Source of the DNA: Conoideocrella luteorostrata
Lineage: Eukaryota; Ascomycota; Sordariomycetes; Hypocreales; Clavicipitaceae
DNA length: 64,000 bases
Reading direction: 5' to 3'
Assembly (NCBI GenBank): GCA_032433595.1
Contig: JASWJB010000043.1
Coordinates: 124,001 to 188,000, forward strand
Shown here: piece after piece, positions 45,716 through 57,785 of the stretch
Numbering within the stretch: position 1 is the first letter of the stretch
Layout of the letters: every line of letters begins with the position of its first letter
Program-made: the position numbers and the translations under genes
The notes under the pieces: generated by a model
What the model was told of the DNA's origin: nothing
The model's database searches: none
Seen by the model: the letters and a program-made list of their open reading frames with translations, nothing else

Positions 45716-47310
45716 CTAAAATACCGACCTCACGCGGAACCCTGTATGGTAAACTCGGGCTACCAAAACAAAACAAGTCCCAACAAGACAAAACACACCG
45801 GCAAAGACCTTGGCACCAACCCAGCCGCTGGGACGTTCCAGGATCGCACCACTTATAGGATTTGTAGTCAGACCTCCAAATGCGCAGGCGAAAAAGACCA
45901 GGCCGGTGCGAAAGCCAATCTCGGAAAATGGTGATATTTGCACCACGAGGGCGGGGATCAAAGCAACATATGCACCAGAAAAGAAGCCAAAGAGTGCAGC
46001 AAATGCAATCCTCGCACCAGTCGTGGCGGCAGGGATCCAAAGAGCGAGAATCCAAATGCCGGTAAGATAGCAAACAATGATGAAAATATTGTAACGGCCC
46101 ATTTTGTCGGCGACAAAGCCGGAGCCGGCACGACCGAAAAGACTACAAACTGTCAGTTAAGTGCAAGACTGGGGAATAGTTGTTGGGCTCTGGCCCTTAC
46201 CTCGCAGCATTTAATATCGGGACAAGGTACTCTACCAAGTGGGCGGACATGCCGGCAGCGGCAGCCTCAACGGGAATGTAGTCGATGGGTATGTATAGCC
46301 CGAAAGTGAACAGAAGAAGGCCGACAGTCAAAGCTAGAAACTTGGGTTCCGTAAAAGGTAGGTAAAACTGCTGGAAAGTGAGAGAATGTGGGGTTGGTGG
46401 TTGGAAGGGCTTCACTGTGACGTTCGCGACAATTAATAATGCCAGGATTAAGAAAGCAGAGACGCGCATGGCCCAACCAAAGCCAACCTCAGCAATGAGT
46501 CGGCTGACCATAATCGGAAATATCACGCCCCCCAGACTAGAACCAGTGGCTAAGATCCCGAATGCCGCGCCACGGCGCTGATGAAACCATCCAGAGATTG
46601 TATTTAAAGCTACTCAGTTGTTAAAAAGGAAGGATTGAGGTAGGTTAGCTGATTGAAATGACGTACCAGGTTGGAAAATGGCGGAGACGCCTATGGCACT
46701 GCACACACCTTGCGCGAGCAACACTTGGTAGTATTCATCAGAGATGGACGCCATCATCAATCCAAAGACGTGAAGAAACGTCCCTATCAGGATGAGGTAT
46801 CGTGGTCCAAATCTGTCATACAGTATACCAATAACGGGGCCCTGTACACATTGAAGTGTTAGCTGCTGCAAGGAAATCCGTATAAATTTCTGTTCCATTC
46901 CGCAGTTGCACTTACCATGCCCATCATGAAGAATATTTGCAACGATGGAATCCAGGATATTGTACTCGGGGAATAGTTCGGTAGCATTTTTGTCTGATAA
47001 TAGTCCTGGAAAACACCAACACCTGGTGCTGTCAGCGCTTCTGAGCAACCTGTATATTTTTGCTCTAGTATAACGTACTGTTGATCCACCCGAAACTACA
47101 AAATGATGTACACCAAGCACCGAGAACGACTAGCCAGGCTTGCATACCGCCATCTGGCGCTTGGCTTGCGCTCTGTGTTGCTTTCTTCTGCGCATCTTTG
47201 CCATCGTCCTCCGGTGATGAATGGGCGCCTTTCTCATCGTCACTGAGCGGTCTGTTTTGATTGTTTACATCCAGTGTTGAGCCCGTCCGAGGGCTGTCGC
47301 TGCGGGACAT
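45716..47310 (-). CDS. MFS monocarboxylate-transporter-family protein
   Basis: Five exons, 47310-47079, 47022-46916, 46841-46667, 46609-46201 and 46142-45716, give 449 aa. The hydrophilic N-terminus leads to [17 protein letters not shown], the MCT motif [D/E]G[G/S]xx[W/A], then [12 protein letters not shown], the entry to helix 2. Family segments continue with [37 protein letters not shown] and [16 protein letters not shown]. Twelve helices are present and the length is normal. Fungal members carry monocarboxylates or other small acids, or unknown metabolites, with protons. It is tail to tail with the regulator, 149 bp apart, and completes the 39-47 kb group as its likely uptake or export step. 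Confidence 0.92.
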
Positions 47311-49690
47311 GGCGCGCAATTGGGAAATCTGATAAGGAGTGCAGGATGTTATGGGATTGAGTCAGTGACAGGAGTTCACTAGTCCAACTGAGTTATACAC
47401 CTGAGTCGGAGAGTCACAGGGTCCAAAACAGACGAATCTTGGCGCAGAGCAAACGTTGTACGGCCAAAGCAGTTTCAATGATGGGTTGAGTACTGTAAGG
47501 AGCTGCTGTGTCCCATGTCTCCGACAGCTCCAGGATATTTCGCAGGCACGCTTACTGATGGTGAAGAGAATAATTCACGAGACGTTACAACCGTTGGAAC
47601 TCGGGGCCCGAACTTAGTGCCGAAACCGAGATGCCCTAAGCTAGATCATTACAAATCAAACGAATTAGCCCCCGACTACGGGATGCTCTGTACATTTTCA
47701 TCTAGCTGGTTCCCGCTGCTCGCAAATCTGTGCGTAGAAATAGCTGCGACGCCATCACATTGCCGAGCTCTTTGTTGGAGAAGCCATCACGAAAACGTCA
47801 ACGAAAGGGCTGAGACACCGGGACGGTTGGACGCATTGGAGTGAAACACAATGCTCTGGACGCAAGTGGGGCGTCAAGTTGCCGTTATGCTGCCGTTATG
47901 CTCCCGCCATTCGCCGTTGCAGCACAATAAAAGCCATACCCCGGGTCCTGCCAAGGAATGGAATCGTGACTACGGAGTGCCAGCTCTACAATGGAGAGCA
48001 GACCTGTTCCAAACTCTAAAAAAACGTAAATCAGGATATCAGAATGTTGCATGCATGCACCTGTCACAATCCAGACGTGGGCAGCGGGCAAGGGAAGCAT
48101 TGAGCGGCTGGCTCTGGATGGTGCTGGAAATAACGCGGTAGCAGCGGGTGTGACGTCAACCAGCCACCACGGCGCAATTTTATTGCCGACAACCGGAAAG
48201 GACTCGACGCGCATGGTTAGAAAATTAGCCCGGCCTGACCGGATATCACGACTGAGCTACGGAGTAGACGAGCCGGAACCAGACCGAACACTTCGCACTC
48301 CATCAGCCTCCGTACGCGGATGAGGTATAACTGCACAAATTACTCGTGGCGCGCTTCTTGGTAGGTCGAGTTGTGTCGGAGCAGACGGGCGCACTCGCTA
48401 TTCATGGCAGCAGCATAGGCCTCCCCTCGAATAATCGTCTGACATCCGATCTTGATCTTGGGTTTTCAGGTTTGAAGATAATGACGACAAATGAGAGACG
48501 TGCGGGCCCAGAGTGGCTCTGGCAGTCACGCGCGGTGCAGAAAAATACGACGTCAGAAAACTCGTTCAAGAGCTGTCACGGCTCAACTGTAACATGGACT
48601 ACTCCGTATTGTGGCGGCATTGAGGTACGGCGACCAATTTTTTTTAGCAACATGGCCCGACGCATTGGACCAATGCAAGCGAGCGACAAATTTCATGCAT
48701 TATTGTACGGAGAACTTTGTGTTACCATACTAGTAGGTGCCGCTCCCTGCCGGGTCCCACTCAGGATGCCGGCGCCCGGCAAGCCACATCGATGGATCGG
48801 AATGACGAAGCTGCTTCCGGTTATTGCTGAAGGTCGATAAGCTTGGCAACATGAAGCAATTGATTTCTGAAACCCAAAATATACCTGCATCTCGTCTAAG
48901 AGAGATGTTTGTTCAGTCTGCACCGAATGCTACCTCATATCCATGGGGCACCGAGCACTTGTGCAGACGCAATACAACGCGATCCGTATTATGCCTCAAA
49001 TTGTGGATAGCAACATGACTCTGTCGCGAGTATCTCGGCCGTATTCTTCACTCGAGTACCTAGGTAGTTTAGCGCTTTGGAGACGTCCATAATAATTTTC
49101 TTCCTTATTGTGCTTTGTGGGTCGAAAATGCCCCCCAGCACAGTGGTATGTGAAACGGGTTGCGCATCGTACGGCAATGGCCAGTCAGGCAAGTGGGCCG
49201 GTGGTTTTTTTTTTTTAAATGATGCCGTTTATACAATATACGTCTTATTGCTAAACCTGGGTGGATTTCCATTTGCGTCGGCCCGATGGCACCAAAGCGC
49301 AATGGATCACGGTACTTGGCAGCTTGGGACTCTACTCCAAGAAACCTTATCTGCGATGAGAGGTAATAGCTACGCTGTGCTGTAACTAGATAAGAATGGG
49401 GTGCATTCTAGCTTGGGCAGCTCGTGGCTGTCCCTTGTTCTCTTTTCCTGCCTTCGCTCCCCCTATCTTTGTACATTTATTTATTCCATCGTAATCCCAA
49501 TTCCGAGATTATTGTCCCTCGACGACACTGCTTACCGCGGCAATTGGTCCTGCCGTGTTCTTTCGCATACGCTTTGTTCGCTGTCGAATCTTAAGCGTTG
49601 TTTGGTGCGAGAACAGCCAAGCTGTCCGATACTGGGATCGGTACTTGACCAAGAAAACTCGCCTTTCGGATGTCTGAGTAGTGTGCAGTC
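47311..49690. other. Gene-free 2.4 kb
   Basis: No gene recognised on either strand. It has TACGGAGTA at 48258, TACTCCGTA at 48600 and a TGACGTCA near 48152. The right end is a CT-rich leader for the sugar transporter. Confidence 0.45.
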
Positions 49691-51562
49691 ATGGGTATTA
49701 TGAAGAAAAAGCTAGTCGAGCATGCCAATGGCGACGAAAATGGCGGCAAAGAAGCTAGCCCGCTAGATGAGCAAAAGATTACCTTCTTGGCCTGCTTTCA
49801 AGGCGGCGTTGCCAGTCTGGGCGGCTTCATCTTTGGCTACATTAGGTACGTTGGAAGCAATTGCGCAAATGTCGTTTTCATCAGCATCATGCGCGTCCAT
49901 TGTTCCTAATATTAACGTGTCATAGTGGTCAGATTTCGGGATTCTTTCTCATGAAAGATTTTGGTCAACGGTTCGGCGAGCTGCAGCCCGACGGCTCCTA
50001 CATATTTAGTGCGGCTCGACAGGGAACAATTGTTGGTTTGGTCAGTGTTGGTGCCTTAATTGGCTCTCTCATTGCCGGTAAAATGGCTGATATTATGGGA
50101 CGTCGGAAGTGTATCTCTGCCGCTGCCTTCTTCACTTGTGCCGGCACTCTTATTGAGATCACTTCCTCGTCCCATTGGGCCCAATTCGCCGTGGGACGCT
50201 TGGTCAGCGGTCTGAGTATTGGCGCACTATCTGTCGTTGTACCCATGTATCAGTCAGAATGTGCGCCCACTGTCATCCGTGGAGTCATCGTCGCATCATA
50301 CCAGCTTCTCATTACTCTGGGTATTTGGACGGCGGAAATGGTCAATTGGGGAACGGAGCATCACACGAACAGCGCCTCCTGGCGTATCCCCAATGGTTTG
50401 TCTTTTGCCTGGGCCTTGATCCTCGGAACCACCATTCTCTTTATGCCTGAAAGTCCTCGGTATGACTGCAGCCGTGGTAGGGTCGAACGTGCAAGAATCG
50501 CCATTGCCAAGCTATCCGGCCTGCCTGTTGATGCTGACGGCGTCACCCATCAAATCACCGATATCCAAACGAATTTAAATGAAGAAAGTCGAAGCGCAGA
50601 AGAGTTCAGCTTCACCGAAATTTTCACTGCCCCGCGCATGCTGCACCGCACCATGCTTGGCATAGTCCTGCAAGCCGGCCAACAGCTGACTGGTGCTAAC
50701 TTCTTCTTCTACTTTGGGACCACGGTGCTCGCTTCCACTGGAATTAAAAATAGTTTCACAACTCAGATTATTCTCGGATCCGTCAATGCATTCTGCACAA
50801 TCATTGCGTTATGGGTAACGAAACGGTTCGGTCGACGAAACGTGCTCATGATCGGTGCGGCGTGGATGATGATGTGCTTCCTGTGAGTGGAAATGAATAA
50901 ACGCGCAGAAATGGTTGACGGAGAAAACTAACGTGCAAGTAGTGTGTATGCCTTTGTCGGACACTTCGCCCTTGATCATGAGCTTCCCTTGCGAACACCA
51001 AAGGCGGGATCTGCTCTTGTCACATTTTCGTGCCTGGCGATTGCCGCTTTCGCTGTCAGTTGGGGTCCCTTGGTTTGGGCAGTTAACGCAGAGCTGTATC
51101 CCCTTCGTTATCGCAGCACATGTATGGGACTAGCTACAGCTTCTAATTGGCTGTGGAACTTGTAAGTAAAATTACCCTTTTGTCTTATTAAAACGATGGT
51201 CGTACTAACAAATTTACACAGTTTGATCTCTTTCTTGTGAGTCGATAACTGAATCATTGTCTGGCGCAATTTTCCGGGTTAAATTTCTAGTCATGCTGAC
51301 CTGTCATAATAGCACACGTTTCATCACCGACGAAATTGATTATCTATACGGCCTCGTTTTCGCGGGATGCTGCGCGGCGCTTGTTCTAATTGTATTCTTC
51401 TTCGTTATTGAGTCCAAGGATCGCAGCCTGGAGGAGATCGATAATATGTACGTGCAAAAGGTCAACCCGATAAAGTCAGGTCACTCGTCTGGCAGCTGGG
51501 ATTCGGAAGGATATCGCCAAGGCATCAGAAGACGTAGCCAAGCCCAGAACGAGACATTATAA
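49691..51562 (+). CDS. Sugar (hexose) transporter, MFS
   Basis: Five exons, 49691-49845, 49926-50882, 50943-51161, 51222-51236 and 51313-51562, give 531 aa. The fourth exon has only 15 nt and encodes part of FLISF. Sugar-porter motifs are intact: GGFIFGY at helix 1, GKMADIMGRRK, PMYQSECAP, PESPRYDCSRGR ending the sixth helix, GQQLTGANFFFYFGT in helix 7, WGPLVWAVNAELYPLRYRS in helix 10 and FFVIESKDRSLEEID at the end. This is the fungal high-affinity glucose/hexose transporter family of the plasma membrane. No sugar-metabolism gene adjoins it. The 15-nt exon is supported by the frame and by the family sequence on both sides. Confidence 0.93.
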
Positions 51563-54096
51563 GCGATCGATTGTACAATAAACGGTGAAATACTGAGGCT
51601 TGGGGTGTTTCGGGGATGCGGTCGCTGCCTTCCACATATCGCTCAGAGGTTATGCCAACTCTTGACAGCCACTGGCCGTCGGTCTCGTGGCGTGGGTATA
51701 TTATATTGGCGAGGGCTTGGATTGACGTCGAGGCATGAGAGTGCTATTCCACGAATCAGATTTGTACATTATACAGGGTTCATGACTCATACGACAGACT
51801 GAACAAACCGATACAGAGTTTGGAATAGCTGACGGGTTCTGTTATCACATGAATGCTATTTACATCATACTATATTTCTACTTCTCAGGCAAGAAACAAG
51901 AAGCTGGCCGCGAAATATAATGTGAGGCCGTTACGGACCGTGATTTCGAGTGTCTTTATGTCGACTTCGAAGTGTGTTTCCGCCTGAGGATCGCATGAGG
52001 CTTTACCATTGTGGCTCCTTTGCTCAATGTATCTTGTACATAACGCTCATGTGTAGAGTAAAGAAGGATGTTGCATAGCTGTGATGTGCGTTCGCGGCAT
52101 GCAGCTTTGGAAGTTGCCCGCGAGTTCAAGCTTATATGTATAATGCATATGTCAGTCTCGGGTGTTGTAGGACCTAAGAACTTATTCAGAGCAGGCAGAG
52201 CTCCTCGGTCTGGGACAATCGGGGTGGATGAACATTGCGTTGGGCCTGAAACCTGGTCGTATCCTCAATAGCAAATTTTTGCCAGATATAAGCCGCATCC
52301 GAACAAGAGCCAAGGTTAGTGTGTTACGCTGCTTCTGGCCGGGCTTGCTTGCTGCTGCAATGACGAAAGCATGATAGTTAATGGGTGCCGCTGAACCAAG
52401 CGAGCAACCAAATGGAAATTTATATTTCCAATATGCAGCTCACAAAGCTGCTGCGACTAATTTGATGTGCGACTGGTCTGCCCATGTGGATAATTCGTTT
52501 TCTGTAGCGCCGTAACGCTATCACCGGTAGCAAACTGAACGCGACATGATCGAAACTGGCGGTGGTAATAAGAGGCCATGACATAGGATGTCTGCACTCG
52601 TTTTCTGAGTTAGGCGCAGGTTTTGCGATCTTTGAAGCTGTTTATTGATGTGACCGCTTGCGTCGTGTGTGCATCCGGGCGGACCAATGAGCGAGACGCG
52701 AGCCGCATTCATGTGCGACTCTGGGAGCATTAATCGTGCAAACTCCTGAACAATGTGAAAAAAAAAAAACTTAAAAAAAACTTACACAGTTCTAGCTAAA
52801 AGAAGTAGAATGCCGGATTTAAGCGTACACGCTTCGCCGTGCATTTGGGACGGCAAGGTACGCCCAAGATAGAAAAGCGTTGATTTAGACATGGGCGACT
52901 CTGACGCGCAACCTTTCTGGGACTTACCCTGAGGCCAAGGTTCCGGGTTTGAGTCTGGTTCACCGAGCACCTTGTGTCTCCTTTTATTTCCCTCGTTTCT
53001 TTCGCGATTCTGTTCTACACTAGCACAAACATAACAATTCCGCGAGAAAGGGTCTTGTTTCAAGTAAAACTTTGTGGCCTAGGCCCATTTTATGCGTAAT
53101 GCCTGCTAAGAGCACCAGGCCGCAGAGGTTAAGCTAGCACCTTGCTCCCTATATTTCTACGGAGTAGTTACAACTAAACGAATTGGCACTCGTTATTGAA
53201 GCTAGAATCGATCCTAACCACTAGGTTCAACTAATTATGCCAACGAAATTGTCGGGGATGGAAGGGCTGCATTTGTGGCGAAAAGTTTCAGAAAAGTGTT
53301 TCGGGCTGTGAGTGGAAGGGTCTCAAATCGGACCATTTAAAGCTATGCTGTTCACTTCGGTCAGCTCCTAAAGTGAGAGAGCACAGCTTCGTCAACCTCT
53401 TGTAACTGTATCACTGAAGCGCTTTGCAATTGCCACAGAGACACAAGTTTGCGGGGTAACTGTCAGAGTCCACAGGGAGCAAATCGTTCCTCTGTATGCA
53501 ACAGCCCGCTGACGGAACAAAGCTGGGGAGCCGGGAACCGCCATCTCGCTCCTTAATCTAACGCCAACATCACTTTTTCTCAACAACTTCAGCGGACTTC
53601 GGGCCATCAAGACGGACTTAACACCAACATGTAACTTCCCCGTTTAGGCCGAAATGCCGCAAGCCGCTCCACTTCCCCCGCATTGCACTATTGCGCTCGT
53701 CTGCTATATCCCGCGAGTCTACTCCGTAAGGAGTACTAGAACGGGGAGCTGCATCTCATGGCAGCGTCATTGACGGCACAGATTTGACAGATGTATCTAG
53801 GTCTTCTGTATTAGCCGGAAATGGCGTTCAGAAATGCCACTATCGTTGCCGCAATTCCGATTGTGACCCCATACCCCCTCGCTGGTCGCTACACATCGTG
53901 ACGTTGCTACCGAGGCTGACTCCAGAGCCGGACTTAGCAATTCTGCGGGGGATTGAGACTGTCAATACTTAGATCGGGAGGTGTCAAAATACGATTTTAC
54001 ATATGGACGTTCTTGCCTTGAAGTGTTCTTGCTCCTTCGCCATTCCGTCGTGTGCAAGCAGGCAAGCACTTTTGTTTAAGGCAGCCAATACACACA
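51563..54096. other. Gene-free 2.5 kb
   Basis: No gene recognised. It holds TACGGAGTA at 53158 and TACTCCGTA at 53720 and an A-rich run at about 52760-52788. Confidence 0.4.
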
Positions 54097-55186
54097 ATGT
54101 CTTCATCGTCCCCAACAATAGATCGACTGCGAACCCATGATTGTAAGACTACTCCGATTCCATTTCAGGCAGAAGACGACTCTTTTCTAACAGCCAGTTC
54201 CTGAAATAGTAGAACTAGGAGTCACAGAAGCACTCCAACGCCATGTCTCTCGACATGTTGTGAAAGCCAAGCCAGTGTCTCAGCGGAAACTGAACTTCGA
54301 ACATGCCCGCCCCCGTTGGCTGCGCGAGTGCATGGCTGAAGCAACAGGCGTGTTCTTTTACGTATTCCCAGGCATTGCGTCAATTGCTGCTTTTACCCTC
54401 AACGGCACCTCACCTTTGGGGGTGACTGCATTTGGTAGCTTGTTCCAAATTGGGTGTGCATTTGCGCTTGGAATCGCTTTCGCCATCATCACTTGCGCGC
54501 CAGTGTCTGGAGGTCACTTCAACCCGGCCATTACCGTCTGCTTCGCCCTCTGGCAAGGTTTCCCTGTTAGGAAGGTACCGCACTACATCTTCAGCCAGGT
54601 ATTCGGTGCCTTTATCGCTGGGCTACTAGTCATGGGCATGTACTGGACCCAGATACAGGAGATGAAATCGACGTTACTCGAAAAGGGCATGCCACTCGTG
54701 GCGAATGGCGCGCCGGCCAGCATACTGTGTTCCTTCCCCAACCCAGACCAAACCAATCTGGGATATGTTTTCATGACGGAATTCTTTGTGGATTCTTTTA
54801 TTGGCATCGTCATTTGGGCTTGTGTGGATCCCGCGAATCCGTTTGTGGCGCCTGCAGGGGCGCCGTTTGTCATTGGCCTGGCGTATGCAGCCATGGTCTG
54901 GGGCTTCGCTGGCATAACTATCAGCACCAACCTTGCTCGTGATCTCGGCACTCGCATCGTGGCCGCTATTTTCTTTGGAAAGGAGGCGTTTACCTACATG
55001 AATTATTCGCCGATTGCTATTCTTGTCAACATTCCGGCCACAATATTTGCGACGGCTTATTACGAGTTTCTTATGAGGGATAGCCTCATGGTTATAACAA
55101 AGGGGCATGCGGTCCATGAGGCTGGCGAGGAGGGACTGATGCGACACCTAACCAACACAGGCACTTTGGAGGACAAGGACAAATAA
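54097..55186 (+). CDS. Aquaporin/MIP channel with an altered second NPA box
   Basis: Two exons, 54097-54142 and 54198-55186, give 344 aa. The first exon holds 15 codons from a clean ATG and joins in phase 1, keeping the frame open up to the WLRECMAEATGVFFYVFPG start of helix 1. Six helices follow. The first pore box is normal, GGHFNPAITV. The second, where NPARDxGxR is expected, reads NLARDLGTR, so the Pro of NPA is replaced by Leu. Long charged N- and C-termini are typical of fungal MIPs. It probably conducts water, glycerol or another small neutral solute; the change in the second box may alter selectivity, which is an inference. Confidence 0.92.
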
Positions 55187-56254
55187 CGAAATATTTTGAA
55201 GATGCCGCGGGTATTTATGGCGGCCGCAAGCGCTTCAACAGCCAACGCGGGGAGAAAGAGTCACGTATGCTTATTTCGGAACATCTTGCTTCTATGTATG
55301 ATGAGGACAGTAATCCTTCAACAGTAGTCGCGGTTGAAACACTAGAAGTGCGTGATCATTATATGTATTGCAGACACATAAATTATCGACGGAATGAATT
55401 ACTCCGTCTCGGTCACTATTTGATGCGTCTGATGCCAATATTCTAGAACAAGCTGAGCATCGCGAGCATGCGAGCATTCGAGCCGGATATCGCACATCCA
55501 TGCCTGGTAGCGACATGAAGAAATCTGGTTGGTGCGAATATTCGACGGGAAAATATTACGCCTTCCAATAGCGCGTGGGGACGGTCGAGGCGGAGCATCA
55601 GATACATCTATTGGTCGCCGTGACGGCTTACATCTCGGCTCTTTACTCCGTACCTGAACTACGCCCTCGTTGCTTCCAATTTTGGAAGAAAAAAGGCCGC
55701 CCCCACCCGTATAGAAAGAGCTTATACTTTATTGTATATTGGCTTTCATCATCTTGGCGCCGAGAGATCAGCCGGGATCTAGGTTGTGTCTGAACTTTGC
55801 CAGCCGTTTTCACGATGCTTGTGTCGTTGCGTTCGCTAGAGGCGTCGCTGCTTCTGGCGCCATCCAAGCCGTTAATCCCACTCCGTACAGCACAAATCAT
55901 GAACCCGGCAACGAAAATGCGTGGTCGGCTTGCCCGAGCGTGCATAATATAATGTCTTGTGCCGATAGCAAGTCGACCCATTTTGGGGATCCGCGAATAG
56001 AATAATTATCCAGCATTCCTGGTCGTTTGCGAGAGTTGTCATGGGTGGTTGTGCTATGGGTGTCCTCCGAGACCCGTACGACGATATTAAAACCCAGCTC
56101 TTGAGGTTATAGGCAGAGACGACTATATAAAGCACATGGCCTGCTTCCTTTGCATTAAGTTCAACCACAAGCAACTGGTCAAACAGCCTTCATTCTCTTA
56201 CAAGAGCACTGCTATTTGCATATTTCCACGACTTTAACATCGCTGCTATTCACG
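55187..56254. other. Spacer and promoter of the NPP1 gene
   Basis: No gene. TACTCCGTA lies at 55644-55652. The right end has the TATA box below. Confidence 0.4.
56124..56130 (+). promoter_or_regulatory. TATA box of the NPP1 gene
   Basis: TATATAA lies about 125 bases before the ATG at 56255. Confidence 0.55.
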
Positions 56255-57126
56255 ATGAAGTCTATCAGCACTCTGATCAACTCGGCGCTCATCTTGGGGG
56301 CTCAGACTGTTCTGGCCAACAACCCTATCCAAGGTAGTGCTTTCACCAACAACAATGGTCTTGCTGCTGCCGAGGCCGCTGCTCCGATGTGGTATATGCC
56401 GTCTGGCACTTGCATGCCCTCTGCCGCAGAGGACGGTCATGGACACCAGACAAACGGCAACGATCCGGACAACTGTAACGTTGGAAAGCTTGCGAACAAT
56501 TGCCCTCCTCAGCCTCGGTACCAGGGCACCAATACCTTTTACGGAAATGTAGCTGGAGAACCTTTCGGAACCATCCCTACCTACTGGTCCGTGAGGAAAT
56601 GCGGCAACAACTGGAAGATCATCTACTACGTCTACTTCAAGAAGGATACCGGTCATAAAAGTGACTGGGAAGGCATCGTCGTTAGCTTCCGGAACAACGG
56701 AGGCGACTCTTGGGTCCGCGACACCGTCAAGATGGAGCAAGACGGCAACCACAAGCAAATCAATTGGGGTGACATCAACGACACATTCGACAAGTAAGTT
56801 CTAATTTGTTCCTTTACCTCTCTTCATTCCAATTCCAAAGCGACTGCTAATTGTTATGTCGCAGTCTCAATGATTGGCAGAACTTCCAGCAGAGGAACCG
56901 CGACCACGGCAAGTTCTACTTTGGCAAGTTCCACCACTCCGTCCACCAGGACTGGCACACTACCAGCTTCAAGGACACTTGCCCTCCTAACTCTGAGAAC
57001 GACTTTCGCAACGGCGACTATCAATTCTGGGCGAGAAATAACCTGCGCCATGTCTCTGTCCTGAACCCGAGCTGGAGCTGGGGCAAGGCTTCGTCGCCTG
57101 CTAATATTGACATCTGCTCGTACTAA
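56255..57126 (+). CDS. Secreted NPP1-domain protein (NLP family) with a divergent core motif
   Basis: Two exons, 56255-56793 and 56865-57126, give 266 aa. Residues 1-21 are a signal peptide. The NPP1/NLP fold covers most of the rest, with paired Cys (C53 and C74) and a YYVYFKKD strand before the core heptapeptide at 133-139. In cytolytic NLPs that heptapeptide is GHRHDWE; here it is GHKSDWE, so the second His is Ser and Arg is Lys, while Asp, Trp and Glu remain. NLPs act outside the cell on plant membranes, but members with changed core residues are often not cytolytic. Activity on plants therefore cannot be assumed. A C-terminal ICSY ends the protein. Confidence 0.9.
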
Positions 57127-57785
57127 GGCATTGTGGCTGGGGCAGGATGTGGGAGATGGACTGGGACGGGGACTGACCGCAACGCTCTGGATTTATCAAC
57201 ACACTGAGCGTGAGGGCAGCGGAATATATGCTTTGTTGTGCGCCGGATTTTCTTCTGCATGAGTTCGGATTCTCATCCGGCCCCCGGATTGAACCTGTTG
57301 ACGAAACGACTCCCCCATGATATTACCCGATGCGCAACCTATTTTTCCTCACTTGTATGGTCGTTCTTTGACCTAGTCAGTTTATTTCTCTAAAATGAAA
57401 ACCTGTTTTTTCTCATCCGTGCTATGTTTCGCCGCCTTATAGTAAACCGGAATATGCAAATACGTGGGTGGCAGTAAATACAGAGTACGTGACCCACCCT
57501 ACAGCTGGTTTGCGAACACTCGACAAGGCTGCTCAATTCATTTCATACATAAAGTGACGTTAATTTCCTTGTTTCTTCATGCAAAATAAATGCAGCCCGG
57601 TTTATCCGCACAGTTCCAGGAATAATGCATGGGATTTGGTGTGCTGATTGCTGCTCTAGTACTATTAAGTTACTTCCATGTTTCCAAATGCCTACGTTCA
57701 ATGGAACCTGACTCATCCGCCTATTCGCCCAAACGCCTTCGCTATGTTAATTCCCAGAAATCCTTAGGAGTTGGCGTATTTCTGA
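57127..57785. other. Spacer between convergent genes
   Basis: AT-rich trailers of the NPP1 and multicopper oxidase genes. The plus-strand frame at 57629-57835 overlaps the oxidase 3' end and looks spurious. Confidence 0.4.

Noticed and set aside
52925..52985. GGTTCCGGGTTTGAGTCTGG resembling a tRNA T-arm
   Set aside because: No matching acceptor, D-arm or anticodon arm could be placed at the right spacing.
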